A stretch of 43,802 nt of DNA, from IMG/VR virus record IMGVR_UViG_3300027906_000037, positions 1 through 43,802 of that record; one strand, given 5' to 3'. The notes below the pieces were generated by a model. That model was given only the letters and a program-made list of their open reading frames with translations, did no database searches and was not told where the DNA came from. The stretch's first letter is position 1. Every line of letters begins with the position of its first letter. Below are positions 18,421 through 29,600 of the stretch, one piece after another. The translations under genes were made by a program, and so were the position numbers. The stretch is from a virus.

Positions 18421-21400
18421 ATGTCTAACAAAGAGAGGTCACATCTTGAAAACTGTATTTTTAGAATACAGTTTTCAGAGTTGAATCAATTAAAAGATAG
18501 TACACCATTCATCGTCAAAGACGAATCGGGCGGAGACCATCTTATACAAAACTATGGCAATGATCATCCAAACTATAAATATAACTTCAAATCAATGGGG
18601 TTCTCCAATAAGATAGAAAAAGTAATTCAAGAAGAAAAGATATCACATGTAAGACAGACACCGATAGCAAGTATAAAAGGTTTAGATCAGGTAAGCGTAA
18701 GAGACTCCAAGCATGAAAAGTTCATTCCGATAACAAAATCAAGTGTTAATATATTTTCATTTGAAAAGAGTGTATTTCAGGCTATATCAAGAGACATGCT
18801 TAATTTCATATCAGGAGTGAAAAGTTTTAATAATTTAATAGGAGAGCCAGTCAATAAATATAGGAAAAATTATAAATTATTGAACCACGTAAGAGAGAGG
18901 TATTTTTCAAACGTTCTCAGCGAGCCTGATTTCGAAAGATATTTGAATTATTACAAATGGGTTGACGCGTCATTTGGGTATCTGCTTAAGCAAATGGTCC
19001 CGGCGTCTGCATTTTCTAATACTGGGATAGAAGATGTGATTGAATCTCATGCTTTCGAGAGAAATAAATATGATTACAAGTATAACCGTTTCGAGCGTAA
19101 AGAACCAATACTGGAAACAAGTATATTATCAATTAACGAACTTCTATATGATTGGGAACATGGCCACGGCTCTCAAAACGAAAATGAGCATTGCCTGTGG
19201 CAACAAGATAGAAAAACAAGAGAAGAAGAAAACAGAGAAACTATAAGAAAAGTGTTGACAACGGTAGTAACCGGGTCAGGCGAAAAACTAGCCAGAAATT
19301 ATGTTTTAAGAAATCTTGTAAAGCCGTACAAACACGATTCTTCGCGTCAGTTGAGCTTAAAAATTGGTCACAACCGGCAAGCTAATAAGATTAAAGATTT
19401 ATACAAAATAATAAATACAGGTAAAGAGATAACAATCAATTCAGAAGATATATACGAGTTCAAGAGGTGTGATGATATAATCAATCCACAAAAGGATAAA
19501 ATTTATACAGCTAAAACAAACACTTCAGATACAGATGGTTACCTGGACGCAGATCTCGATTTAATTTTGCCTTTAAATTTCTATAGTTCTTCTGTTGGGG
19601 TTGATTTTTCTGAATTTAAGCAAAATTTAAAAATCACGAACAACCTAGAGATGAAGGAATCGTTTGATTCTGTCGCTACATACTTGTTTGATCAAGGCGC
19701 GCCTCATCGAAACGTAAAAATAGGTACACCTAGTGATAATCGACCTGAGGCGTATGAGATATCATCATCTCCTGAGAAGTTGGTTATTAAGAGTCCTGCA
19801 AGTGGGCCTAAGTCTCTTTTTCACAAAGGTCATCTTGGCAATAGGCTTTATAGACTATCAAACACAAAAACGCAGATTTCAGACACGCAGGTTTTAGTTC
19901 AAGGTAATTATTCAAAAGATTATGAAATTGTCATGACAAATGGCAGAAATCAAAACAACAATTTCCTAACAGAAAACGAGGGCCGCGGCCTGACAGGTTC
20001 TCTGAGTCCTTCGGGTTGGCTCAGTGGTCTTGTAGATTTTGAGGTGCCCAGCAGACCAAAGAGAGAGCATGTTATTGTTAATCGTTTCTCTGCGATAGGC
20101 TCTCCGGACACCTCCGGGAAGTATGGTTTAGACAGAGTTTCAGAAGAGCATTCGGTATATAACACAGTAAATTATCGAAGTTTACTAGTCAGGGGCGTCT
20201 ACAACACTTTATCGAAAGAAAGATCAGAGCAATTCGGTTTTCGATCCGGATCAGAAACACAAGGATCGATACACAAGACAAACAGAAATTATAATAGGTT
20301 TACTGGATCTTACGGAAAGGAAGTTACTCCTGACAACTTCTTTGCGACACATCAGATACCGCATCATGATTTCGGATACTCATGGATTACGGCCTCTGCC
20401 AATGAAAATGTGTATTCATTTCTCAATAGAAACGGAAACATATCACACCAACACAGTTTTGAAGTATCAGGTAGTTTAAAATCTTCTGAGACCATATTAT
20501 TCCTAACAGCTAGTGTCTTGGGTACAGACAGTCAGCCGGCTGGCCCCTATTATGCGATTGAAAACACAGACCTCGCGCTGCCTCCGTGGAGCCCTGTATC
20601 TTTTGTGGGGCTCAATACAGTAATTCAGGAACCAATCTCTGCCGATTTAAATCACTTGGGCTTCCCAATGGGGACCCCCTTCGGAAGAACCGACGTTGAT
20701 ATATCCACGTTAGCTGGCTCCCGCGTAATGACAAATATAGACGGTTATTATGAATATTATCTTAATAACGATACCTTGGCAGGGATCCAGTCCCCACATA
20801 CAGATCTCGCTTCTGGTTTAAATTCTCTCATATTAAAGCGTCAAGGCCCTTACGGCTGGCCAACGTGGAAACAGGTGAGAGCCTCACATAACCCGATAGT
20901 GAGAAACCACCGAAGAAATAATATAATATCAGCTGTGTTCAGGGGTACAACGCCATTTCCTTCTTGTTATCCCGGTACAAGTTTTGAATATCAAAACACG
21001 AATGAGAACAAAAATACCATTACGAATAGGAGAGTTGTTAAAAACTATGACGAGATATTAGCAACATGCAAGTTCAACCCAATTACGGTGAGTCGACACA
21101 CATATCGAACCGAGACTGGAATAGAATTTTTGATGGAACATCTACAGCTCCCTGTTAATGTTCCACAATGGGCATTAGCTTTGATGTGGTGGAACGACGA
21201 GTTCTTACATGAGTTTATAACAAAGACTGAATCGTTAAACACAGTACTACAACTTCCTAGTATCTCCATGAGAGTACCTCTCCAAAATACTGTTACGGGA
21301 TACGCAAACCAAGATATGGCAGATGATTTTTTCTTTAAAGAAAAATCAATACTAAACACAACAAACATTGGAATAATAAATAGCTTCATCAAAACTGAAG

Positions 21401-24400
21401 CCAATAATGCTGATTCTACATTTCTTGAGGTGAATTATATAGAGACAATCTATCCTAGAGAGATTAATACATTTACCAAAGAGGCTAGAAATAGAGAGTT
21501 GTTTGACTTTTTTGGGTGGAATTCAAACAGAACAAAGAGAGAATTGACCTTATCTGGAAATATAACTTATGGTGATTGGATTTGGTCTACAACAGTCTGG
21601 CCGGGTGTCAATCTGTTTACTTTTTCGTTAGAGTCTCCGACCCAACTAGAGGTAGATTTTGAAAAAAGCTATTTCAATTCATATGAAAAAATAGATAGGT
21701 TATACTTTCCAAACACCGCAAGCGAATATTCTGAAAATCTAAAAACAAGTAAATGGGTACTCGACTCGCGCAAAGACTATTCATCTTTACCAACAGAAAT
21801 TACAAACCCTAGAAGCTGGGTTCAGATCGATGCAACCAAGCCGGGTTCGTTAGTGTCGCGAGCTCAGATGCAGACAGGTATTCTGCAAAACGAATTTAGT
21901 ATGTTCCCGCTCGGCGGAAACGCTCTTAGGGGTCAACCTCCCTTTGCACCAGTATACAACAGGAGAATCCCACAAGAATATCTTTCTTCTAGTACAAGGA
22001 GGGTTCTTCTCGCTGGAGAAGCAAAGTGGGAAACACCTGAGCCCGCCCCAGGTACAACAGGTCCTTTTTTGGACGAATATGAGGAGTTTCAGAAAGAGGC
22101 ACGCTTAGTGGGACAACAATATTCACTCATACCAGAATTTACCATCTCTAGGTATATTGAAGATATATATGCTTCTGGAAACTTCACAACCCCATCTGTA
22201 GGGGATGACTTTTTGCAATTAACAGGAGCAGTGTACCACAGTTCATCAGGGGAAGTATCAATAGGTACTCAATTTTTCAAAACTTATTCAAATTCGGATT
22301 TTATGAAATATTTTCAACCTTTCAAAGATAATATAACGGAAAACGGCTTTGACTTGTCCGCTGGAAAACTGTCACTAAGGTGCACAGCTGTAAAAAGGTT
22401 GCTGCCATATAGAGGCTTTTACCCAGCAGAAAGAGCGGTTCAAATTGTCGATATTTTTCAAAAGAATTATTTAAGCGAAGGTACATATGAGATCGATTAT
22501 TTGCAGAACGGGTTTTTAACAGAGCAGAAAGCAAAAGATTCACTAAAGATAAAAATAAATAACACGAAAGCGAAGGTGTCAAAGCCTCTATTTTCACCCG
22601 GAGTGCTTTTTAATTCTATTAAATCTGGGCTAGCAGTAGATTATCCACTCTTCCAATCGAACACTGACACCTATAGGCAGGGGCTGATTGATAATTCAGT
22701 ATCAACACACACTGAGCCATTTGATGTATATAACTATTTGGATTCCCCTGGTGATTTATGTTATACAGGATCTTTGATAAATAATACCGCAGACTTGGGT
22801 ATACCAAGAATTAAAGGGGTAGTCCCAAGGCGAGTAACATTTGAAGATTTGCTAGATCCAGTTAGGTTATTCGGCCAAACAATATTTGAAAATGAGCCAC
22901 ACTCAAGTGCAAGTTTCCTATACGGTACGCCACTAAATTATGTGATTAGAGAGGATCAGCCAAAGTTTGGAACCTTAGATTCAGATTATGTCCGTCTTGG
23001 AAATACATTAAATTTTAGACAAAATTATCAATCTTCTGTAGAATCTTTGAGAGGATATACGAGCGCTATACATAACTTTGCATCGGAAACCGTTAAATTT
23101 TTTCTGGAGGACGAATCGCTGCAAACTGCAATTTCACTACCATCTAGGCCAACACTTCAATCCGGTACAGACTACAAGATGAGAGTATATGTTAACAATA
23201 GAAAAACAGTCATGTATGACAGGCATTCTGCTTTTGGTCCCCCGGTAGACGACGCCGACACGCCGGTTATTTCCTATGGGGACGATGTTAAGACCCCTGG
23301 AGCTCAAGCATCAGGGTCAGTTGCTTTCCGCGGCGCAATGGTGACAGCACTACGAAGCGGCGGCAGTGCCAGTGGAGGAGAAGAAATAGTAATTACGGAT
23401 TACGAAAATACAACAATTAATTATACATTTTTTAGCGGATCTAGTAACAAAACCGGCGACGTTGTCGGTACCGATCCATATGCAGTGGCAGTAGAGATCA
23501 CAGATGCAGGTTCTGAGGCCGATTTATTGGTCCAAGCCATGAACGCCGATGGCCACAAAGACACAATCAGTAAGAGTATAACAACTGGATCCGAGGGCAT
23601 GAGCTTTCTTAGTGACTTTTATACCGTAGTGTTACACCAATCAGCCACTGGTTCTGCTGGGAACAAGGATATGCAGGGCACTTCTGCTATTGACAGTTAT
23701 GTTGTTGGTCTTCTAGGGGGAGTAGATCAGGTTTTAAATCCACTATTAAAAAGTACTAGTACGATAAAGTCTGGCTCGCATGGTCACTTGCCTTATGTCC
23801 CGCCATTCCTAGATCCGGAAACCGCACCGTATGCACAGATCTCCTTCACACCGGGACAAACAAGAGAATACACAATTCCAGAAATAATTGAAGGAATGCA
23901 AGTATCTTATTATAATATGCCACCTCCAGATAATTCTAACACAAATACAAATTATCGTGAAGCAATGGTGTTGTCCGCAAGTATAAATTTTAATAATTCA
24001 GTTTTACTATATGGTGATAACTACGTTCACCTAGGTTCCGCGACAGGAGAAAAAACAATAGTAAACAATCCAGACCCGACTCTTTATAGGTGGGTAATGC
24101 AGCCAAAATGGGAAACTCCAATAATAGATTTTATGGACGCAAAAGTTACAGCTTTGGATTTATCGACCGAAAAGGAGGAATATGTCCAACACTCGCCATG
24201 GAAGAACAGGTACCAAACTGACTATTATAAAGAGATTAACGAATCCAAAACTCTATATTTAACATCTTCTACTGGCATGTGGCATCAACATGGAAGCCCA
24301 ACAGTACTGGATCCAAATAAAGGATATTACCTGACAATTGTTGGAGCATCTGAAACAACAGGGAAACAAACAATAGGAAACCTTGCAGAAAAAGTTGGAT

Positions 24401-25734
24401 TCATCAGCGGCTATGCCAATAATCCAATTCCAGCATCCCTTACTTACTCGGTGCCACAAGAAGCCCAGCCATTTAGGTCTCTAGAACTCGGCCGAGTTGC
24501 AAAAGAGAAAGTCATCAGCGAAGCAGTTGTTGCTATTCCTTATTATTTAACAGATGATTGTGATATGAAGTTTTTTCCCATGAGAGAAGACATGATGCTC
24601 GCAGCGACTCAAAAGAACGCCATGGCCCGCGAAGAATATGTTAACTTGACTAGGCTAGCCGGGACAGATCAGGAAAGAAAAAATATAAAAAATGAATACG
24701 AAAAGTTTTTCGAATCAGTAGGCCTTGAGTCTATAGACGCCGCGGCGTACCAGATGAGAATGATGGACAAGTATATATTGCCACCGCAGTTTGATTTTCT
24801 GAGAAATTCAGAAATTGATCCATATGTTTCTTATATTTTTCAGTTTAAGGCTACTTTGAGCAGAGAAGATCTTTCAGAAATTTGGCAAAATTTATATCCG
24901 TCAACCAATCGCCCCGGAAGACCAGCTGATAGTATTTCGACAACACAACATTCAAATCCCCTGAAGGATGAAATAAAATCGGACATTGAGTATATTACCC
25001 ATATATTGAATCATTCGCGTGCCCCGTTTATAAAAGGGAAGCCATCTTTGTACCGAGATCCAGAAACCTTTCTAGAGAATGATGTTAGGTGGCTAATCTT
25101 TAAAGTAAAATACAGGGCCGAAGGGCACTATTCGAATGTAATAAAAAATTCCATAACAGATTTAGATGAAGATATCATGGAGATTTCAGCGTCCCGAACA
25201 TTCGGCCCGGGCCCGACTTACGGAAAAATGGGAGACCCAGTTGAAAATGAAGAGTTGTTTTCTAATTATTCATACAATTGGCCATATGATTTCTTTTCAA
25301 TAATAGAGATGATCAAAGTAGAAAGTAAAGTAGACTTCTTGACAACAAAAGAAAACATTCAAACCACAGCGCGCCTCAGTAGTGAAACTGCATCGCCGTC
25401 TTCTCCTCTTTCGGACACAATAAACGCCGCAGAGCAAGTTTATAGCAACAATGTAAGCGACATAACACAAAACTTAAACAGCACAGTGTTGAATAACATA
25501 GTCTCAAGGGAGTTGATAAAATCAGATTCAGAAATTTCTTCTACGCCTGGTGTCCTTGATATACCAGTGGCCTCTGGGTTTTCGATAAAGAAAGACACGG
25601 AGACTATTTTTCTAAATGGTCAATTATTAGTGGCAGGTTCAGGCAACGACTACGTAGTATCAGGAAACAGGATAACATTTTCGCAAGATTTAGAAATAAA
25701 TGATAATGTGCAAGTTTCTTACATAAGAGAATAA
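18421..25734 (+). CDS. Giant virion protein (2,437 aa)
   Basis: This single frame of 2,437 codons is preceded by AGAGGGG as ribosome site. The N-terminal 250 residues are charged and partly helical; most of the remainder is beta-rich and rich in Asn, Ser, Thr and Tyr, typical of long tail-fibre or baseplate appendage proteins. Around residues 1620-1770 is a Gly/Ala/Ser-rich segment that looks like a separate beta-domain (see findings). It is followed by the block GHLPYVPPFLDPETAPYAQI and SFTPGQTREYTIPEII. The last 50 residues contain ETIFLNGQLLVAGSGNDYVV and ITFSQDLEINDNVQVSYI, a small terminal domain common at the ends of phage fibre proteins. No enzyme motif was recognised. A long fibre or appendage role is inference. 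Confidence 0.72.
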   Translation: MSNKERSHLENCIFRIQFSELNQLKDSTPFIVKDESGGDHLIQNYGNDHPNYKYNFKSMGFSNKIEKVIQEEKISHVRQTPIASIKGLDQVSVRDSKHEKFIPITKSSVNIFSFEKSVFQAISRDMLNFISGVKSFNNLIGEPVNKYRKNYKLLNHVRERYFSNVLSEPDFERYLNYYKWVDASFGYLLKQMVPASAFSNTGIEDVIESHAFERNKYDYKYNRFERKEPILETSILSINELLYDWEHGHGSQNENEHCLWQQDRKTREEENRETIRKVLTTVVTGSGEKLARNYVLRNLVKPYKHDSSRQLSLKIGHNRQANKIKDLYKIINTGKEITINSEDIYEFKRCDDIINPQKDKIYTAKTNTSDTDGYLDADLDLILPLNFYSSSVGVDFSEFKQNLKITNNLEMKESFDSVATYLFDQGAPHRNVKIGTPSDNRPEAYEISSSPEKLVIKSPASGPKSLFHKGHLGNRLYRLSNTKTQISDTQVLVQGNYSKDYEIVMTNGRNQNNNFLTENEGRGLTGSLSPSGWLSGLVDFEVPSRPKREHVIVNRFSAIGSPDTSGKYGLDRVSEEHSVYNTVNYRSLLVRGVYNTLSKERSEQFGFRSGSETQGSIHKTNRNYNRFTGSYGKEVTPDNFFATHQIPHHDFGYSWITASANENVYSFLNRNGNISHQHSFEVSGSLKSSETILFLTASVLGTDSQPAGPYYAIENTDLALPPWSPVSFVGLNTVIQEPISADLNHLGFPMGTPFGRTDVDISTLAGSRVMTNIDGYYEYYLNNDTLAGIQSPHTDLASGLNSLILKRQGPYGWPTWKQVRASHNPIVRNHRRNNIISAVFRGTTPFPSCYPGTSFEYQNTNENKNTITNRRVVKNYDEILATCKFNPITVSRHTYRTETGIEFLMEHLQLPVNVPQWALALMWWNDEFLHEFITKTESLNTVLQLPSISMRVPLQNTVTGYANQDMADDFFFKEKSILNTTNIGIINSFIKTEANNADSTFLEVNYIETIYPREINTFTKEARNRELFDFFGWNSNRTKRELTLSGNITYGDWIWSTTVWPGVNLFTFSLESPTQLEVDFEKSYFNSYEKIDRLYFPNTASEYSENLKTSKWVLDSRKDYSSLPTEITNPRSWVQIDATKPGSLVSRAQMQTGILQNEFSMFPLGGNALRGQPPFAPVYNRRIPQEYLSSSTRRVLLAGEAKWETPEPAPGTTGPFLDEYEEFQKEARLVGQQYSLIPEFTISRYIEDIYASGNFTTPSVGDDFLQLTGAVYHSSSGEVSIGTQFFKTYSNSDFMKYFQPFKDNITENGFDLSAGKLSLRCTAVKRLLPYRGFYPAERAVQIVDIFQKNYLSEGTYEIDYLQNGFLTEQKAKDSLKIKINNTKAKVSKPLFSPGVLFNSIKSGLAVDYPLFQSNTDTYRQGLIDNSVSTHTEPFDVYNYLDSPGDLCYTGSLINNTADLGIPRIKGVVPRRVTFEDLLDPVRLFGQTIFENEPHSSASFLYGTPLNYVIREDQPKFGTLDSDYVRLGNTLNFRQNYQSSVESLRGYTSAIHNFASETVKFFLEDESLQTAISLPSRPTLQSGTDYKMRVYVNNRKTVMYDRHSAFGPPVDDADTPVISYGDDVKTPGAQASGSVAFRGAMVTALRSGGSASGGEEIVITDYENTTINYTFFSGSSNKTGDVVGTDPYAVAVEITDAGSEADLLVQAMNADGHKDTISKSITTGSEGMSFLSDFYTVVLHQSATGSAGNKDMQGTSAIDSYVVGLLGGVDQVLNPLLKSTSTIKSGSHGHLPYVPPFLDPETAPYAQISFTPGQTREYTIPEIIEGMQVSYYNMPPPDNSNTNTNYREAMVLSASINFNNSVLLYGDNYVHLGSATGEKTIVNNPDPTLYRWVMQPKWETPIIDFMDAKVTALDLSTEKEEYVQHSPWKNRYQTDYYKEINESKTLYLTSSTGMWHQHGSPTVLDPNKGYYLTIVGASETTGKQTIGNLAEKVGFISGYANNPIPASLTYSVPQEAQPFRSLELGRVAKEKVISEAVVAIPYYLTDDCDMKFFPMREDMMLAATQKNAMAREEYVNLTRLAGTDQERKNIKNEYEKFFESVGLESIDAAAYQMRMMDKYILPPQFDFLRNSEIDPYVSYIFQFKATLSREDLSEIWQNLYPSTNRPGRPADSISTTQHSNPLKDEIKSDIEYITHILNHSRAPFIKGKPSLYRDPETFLENDVRWLIFKVKYRAEGHYSNVIKNSITDLDEDIMEISASRTFGPGPTYGKMGDPVENEELFSNYSYNWPYDFFSIIEMIKVESKVDFLTTKENIQTTARLSSETASPSSPLSDTINAAEQVYSNNVSDITQNLNSTVLNNIVSRELIKSDSEISSTPGVLDIPVASGFSIKKDTETIFLNGQLLVAGSGNDYVVSGNRITFSQDLEINDNVQVSYIRE

Positions 25735-25755
25735 TTATAATATGGAGCCAAAAAT

Positions 25756-26610
25756 ATGACTTTTTTCGATCAAAAACAGGAGGTGATAGACGTCACGTTA
25801 ACACAATTTGGAAAAGAATTGTTTTCGCGAGGCGCTTTCCGACCAGCTTTTTATCAATTTTTTGATGATGGTATATTGTACGATTCTAACTATGCAGACA
25901 TAGAGGAGACTCAAAACGAAGCTGAGGTCCGGATCCTCAAAAACACTCCTAGACTTAAAACACCTCACTTAACTTTTTCGGTAAACGAGAGATACAGCAT
26001 AGAAGAAAAGGAAATCGAATCCGGAGAAAGAGGGAGGTTTGAAACTCTTCGCCGGTTCGCGGCGCCGGATATACAAGATAGGATACTTCTATATCCCCTC
26101 GCTAGTCAAGAGATTTCAAACCAAAATATAGCAAAGTTTGATATTTTGTCACTAGAGGCGCCTATAGAAGAAGTTATAAATTTAAGCTCTACGGAAAAAG
26201 GAATTCAGAAAAATACACCAACCCTGCGCATGTCGCCAAAGTATCGCTTACTGGAAGAGAGAAAAGATCTACTTCCAGAAGAAAGACAAACTATAATAAC
26301 TAAAGAAGATTTTGTAGATCTAATGTCGGAAGAGATAACATTTTCAGATAATTCAAAGTTAATAGTGGATACTCAAAATATAGTAATTGACATAGAGGAA
26401 TTGAATTGCTTTGATGGCCCCGGCAACTTTTATTTAAACATATACGAGGTTTCAAACAACGATTCCGGAAATACCGAGAGGGTAATAAGAAAAATAGATT
26501 CCATGGAAATGGCCGAAAGATTTTTCAAATTCAGAAAAGATAAAGAAATTGAAAAATACAAAATGAAAGAGGCTCACGAAAAAAATTATCAAAAGAGAGG
26601 TAAAAATTAA
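25756..26610 (+). CDS. Conserved virion protein, N-terminal paralogue of the 32743 gene
   Basis: The 284-residue protein begins MTFFDQKQEVIDVTLTQFGK, then GAFRPAFYQFFDDGILYD and RILKNTPRL. This N-terminal 70-residue pattern recurs in the protein encoded at 32743. I associate this family with structural genes of marine T4-like phages. The middle is acidic and the C-terminus is lysine-rich and helical (MAERFFKFRKDKEIEKYKMK), suitable for docking. GGAG at 25744-25747 is a ribosome site eight bases before the ATG at 25756. Its stop codon abuts the next ATG directly. Function within the particle is unknown. Confidence 0.68.
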   Translation: MTFFDQKQEVIDVTLTQFGKELFSRGAFRPAFYQFFDDGILYDSNYADIEETQNEAEVRILKNTPRLKTPHLTFSVNERYSIEEKEIESGERGRFETLRRFAAPDIQDRILLYPLASQEISNQNIAKFDILSLEAPIEEVINLSSTEKGIQKNTPTLRMSPKYRLLEERKDLLPEERQTIITKEDFVDLMSEEITFSDNSKLIVDTQNIVIDIEELNCFDGPGNFYLNIYEVSNNDSGNTERVIRKIDSMEMAERFFKFRKDKEIEKYKMKEAHEKNYQKRGKN

Positions 26611-29600
26611 ATGCCATTCCAGTCAGAATCAGCATCTTATGGTGTCAGCGTATTACCAATAATAACCACAAAAAAGATACATTTATCTTCTAAGGAAAAA
26701 ACAATTAAAGTTGATTTCTGTTTGAACTTACCAGCTTCCGCCTTCGCACACCACGCTGTCGTAAACGCAGACATTGCAGAAATGTATTATTTTTATTTCG
26801 TTGTTTTAACTGAAGAACAGTCTGGGTTAATACCTCTTTTAAAGAACCCGGACACCCGAGGTCGTGCAATTAAAAGAATTTATCTCGGCCATGAAGACGA
26901 TATTTTTCAAGAGGGCGCAATAAAAAAAATCAGTTTCAAAGAGGTACTAGAGAATCACAAAACATTGCAATATAACACAACTGATCTGTCAAATGATTAT
27001 AATAATGAATTTAGATCTTCGACTACCATTGAATATACTCCTGCTCATCTCGCCGAACAACGTAAGATCCCCTACGAGGACATAAAGACGGATAAACTCT
27101 GTATGGTATGCTTCATAGACATTGACTTGGTCCAAGATTCTAGCATGGGAAACAATACGATACATTATGATTTGCTGCTTGAGAGGTCTTCTTCAACTGG
27201 TCGCTTAGACATTCCAAAAACAATAAACAGTTTCTATGTCAACCACCCAGGATCTTCTGATGATGCATCCGTTGCCGCCGGCGCAAGTAACATAAGGCCA
27301 TACTACGGACCTACTCATTATCACGCACCAGACCCATCTGATCCTGAGGCTTATGTCGGCTGGATGGCCGGCCACATCGACGGAGAAATGGGACCGCGCT
27401 TAGAACTGGTAGAGACGCCAAATTATAAGATAACTTCGGACTTGAAAATTTATGAATCTCAAGCAGATGCTACCCAGACCGGTCATCACGGGTCAATTGG
27501 TCCTTCCTGGGCTAATGATAGACTTTTGCCGACATCGAATTTAAAAAATGAAATCAGACACAATAATTTAGCAAAAGATGTTAACCAGCTCCTGGAAGAC
27601 GCGAGAAGGTATTACGCGGCCAACGCTCTCAGGGTTCCGAATATAGTGGACTACGAATCACAAGAAATGTCATTTGTAAATTATGTAGCAGACCCACAAA
27701 GTTCAGATAATCGTCCCATGGGTCATTCGCACCATGGCTTCGCCATCAGTATAGATTTTTTAGAAATAGTTAAACACCGATCTCGACTCGGGTATTTGCT
27801 GGATATTCATTCTCAAAATGAAAGTGAAAATTTTATATTTGAGAGTATTTTTAAGAGTAGAATAAAACACATATCCTTTTTCCGCCAACGCGCTGTCAAT
27901 GTTCCTTATGAAATAAATGAAAGACAGGGCAAAATTTATTCTAAATATGACGAAAATGAATACGGTGATTATATAATATCATCTTCAGATTTTGCAGTCT
28001 TCGCTAGTCCCGGTGGTTCCGGGCAAAATAGAATACTTAATGCCACTTCAGAGCTAGGTTCATTAGAAGAGGTTGAGATATTACAGTCAGCACCACCAGA
28101 ACTGCAACGCCCGGATGGACTCATCATGATCCCTCCCCCTAAACATTCCAGACAGTTTATTGTCCGAGATAGAGATTTGTTCCATAATATAAATTATGGT
28201 AAATACACCTATACAGTTAAGATAATTTTAGAAGATGGGATAGAGAAAACAATAAATGACATGTTAATCAGAAACAATATGATATTATCTAATTATGAAA
28301 AATTTTTGTTTTCGGCTTCAATCCCGTTGAACCCATCTTCTGATGAAAATTCATACGAAGGAGGATATGATTATGCAACAGAATCTTTTACGCTCTCCTT
28401 TCGATCTGACTTGGTAAATAACCAGACCGCTTCAGCAGTATGTACTTTATATGGCAGAATGAAAGCGTTTTTAACGGGAGTTGAGGAGTGGAGAATACGG
28501 CCAGAAGTTGAAGAATTAAAAAGAAAATTAAACCTAAACTCAGGAAAACTTCAAGATTTTTTGCAATTTAATCAAATTTTAAAAGAAATGAACAACATGA
28601 TAAAATCTATTTTATCATCGGGGGTTGACCTAGCTTCTCCCCGTCCGATCGAAAACTTCAAGAGCTCAATAGAGAATGTAAAAGGCGCGAATCTAAAATC
28701 TATAGAAATAGTGGCAAAGACAAACGTCATTTCGGAAGCGATATCAGAAGGTACAATCGTTGAAGATTTTAACCCTCGTCCACGACGGCTGCCAAACTTC
28801 TTGTCTTTCGAAGATTTCCGCGATTCATTAGGCGATGTGTTTGATGGTGGTTTTATCCTGCCAACGCAATTTTTAACTCTAGTGGGTTCCTCTTATGATA
28901 CGTCATCCAGTGGACTTGCAACCGCGGGTCTTAGCAAAAAGGACGCCGAACTAGAAAAAAAATCAAAATCAACAACAAAAAAGATACCAAAACCTAAAGG
29001 TACATCGAACATTGTACTTAATATAAAATCTTATAATCGCATGTCCAAGATTAAAAAGTCAAACAATAATGTTAAAATTAATTTTCTTTTACAATCTCAA
29101 AATGATAATTTCGATCCTGAATCCGGAGTGGCTGATTCTGATAGGCCTATGTCATATTATCCTTTGGCATCTCAAAGGTATTTCGGAGGACTGGCCATGG
29201 GCGTTAGTAACGGTTCTTCGTTTAATTTTCGAGGAAATGGATCGATTAGGGACCTCACTGAAGCACTTGATTACACGGATTCAAACTTAAGTGACGAGGT
29301 GAAAAAAGTGATATGTGATTCGGTATACAAACAAGACGATCGCGATCATTTCTTGGGGGAAATAGAAAGAAGATATGAAGAGTTGTCAGAATTAAGAGAC
29401 ACTCTGGGTTCTTTTTACGATTTCGCACACAGTTTACTTACAGTTAATAAGAATTTGTTAGATTTTTCAAATGAAAACATAAGTTTTCAGGACAAGTTTG
29501 AAGATAACGTGGGACCCTCTATCCGTACGGGTTTTGTGACTTCGGATATTTTCAAGCAGCGCCGCCGGCGCCCTTCAATATTGTGTCCCGGAAGCCCACC

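Noticed and set aside
25736-25741. TATAAT before the gene at 25756 as promoter
   Set aside because: No -35 match at usable spacing, and the hexamer is expected often in AT-rich gaps.
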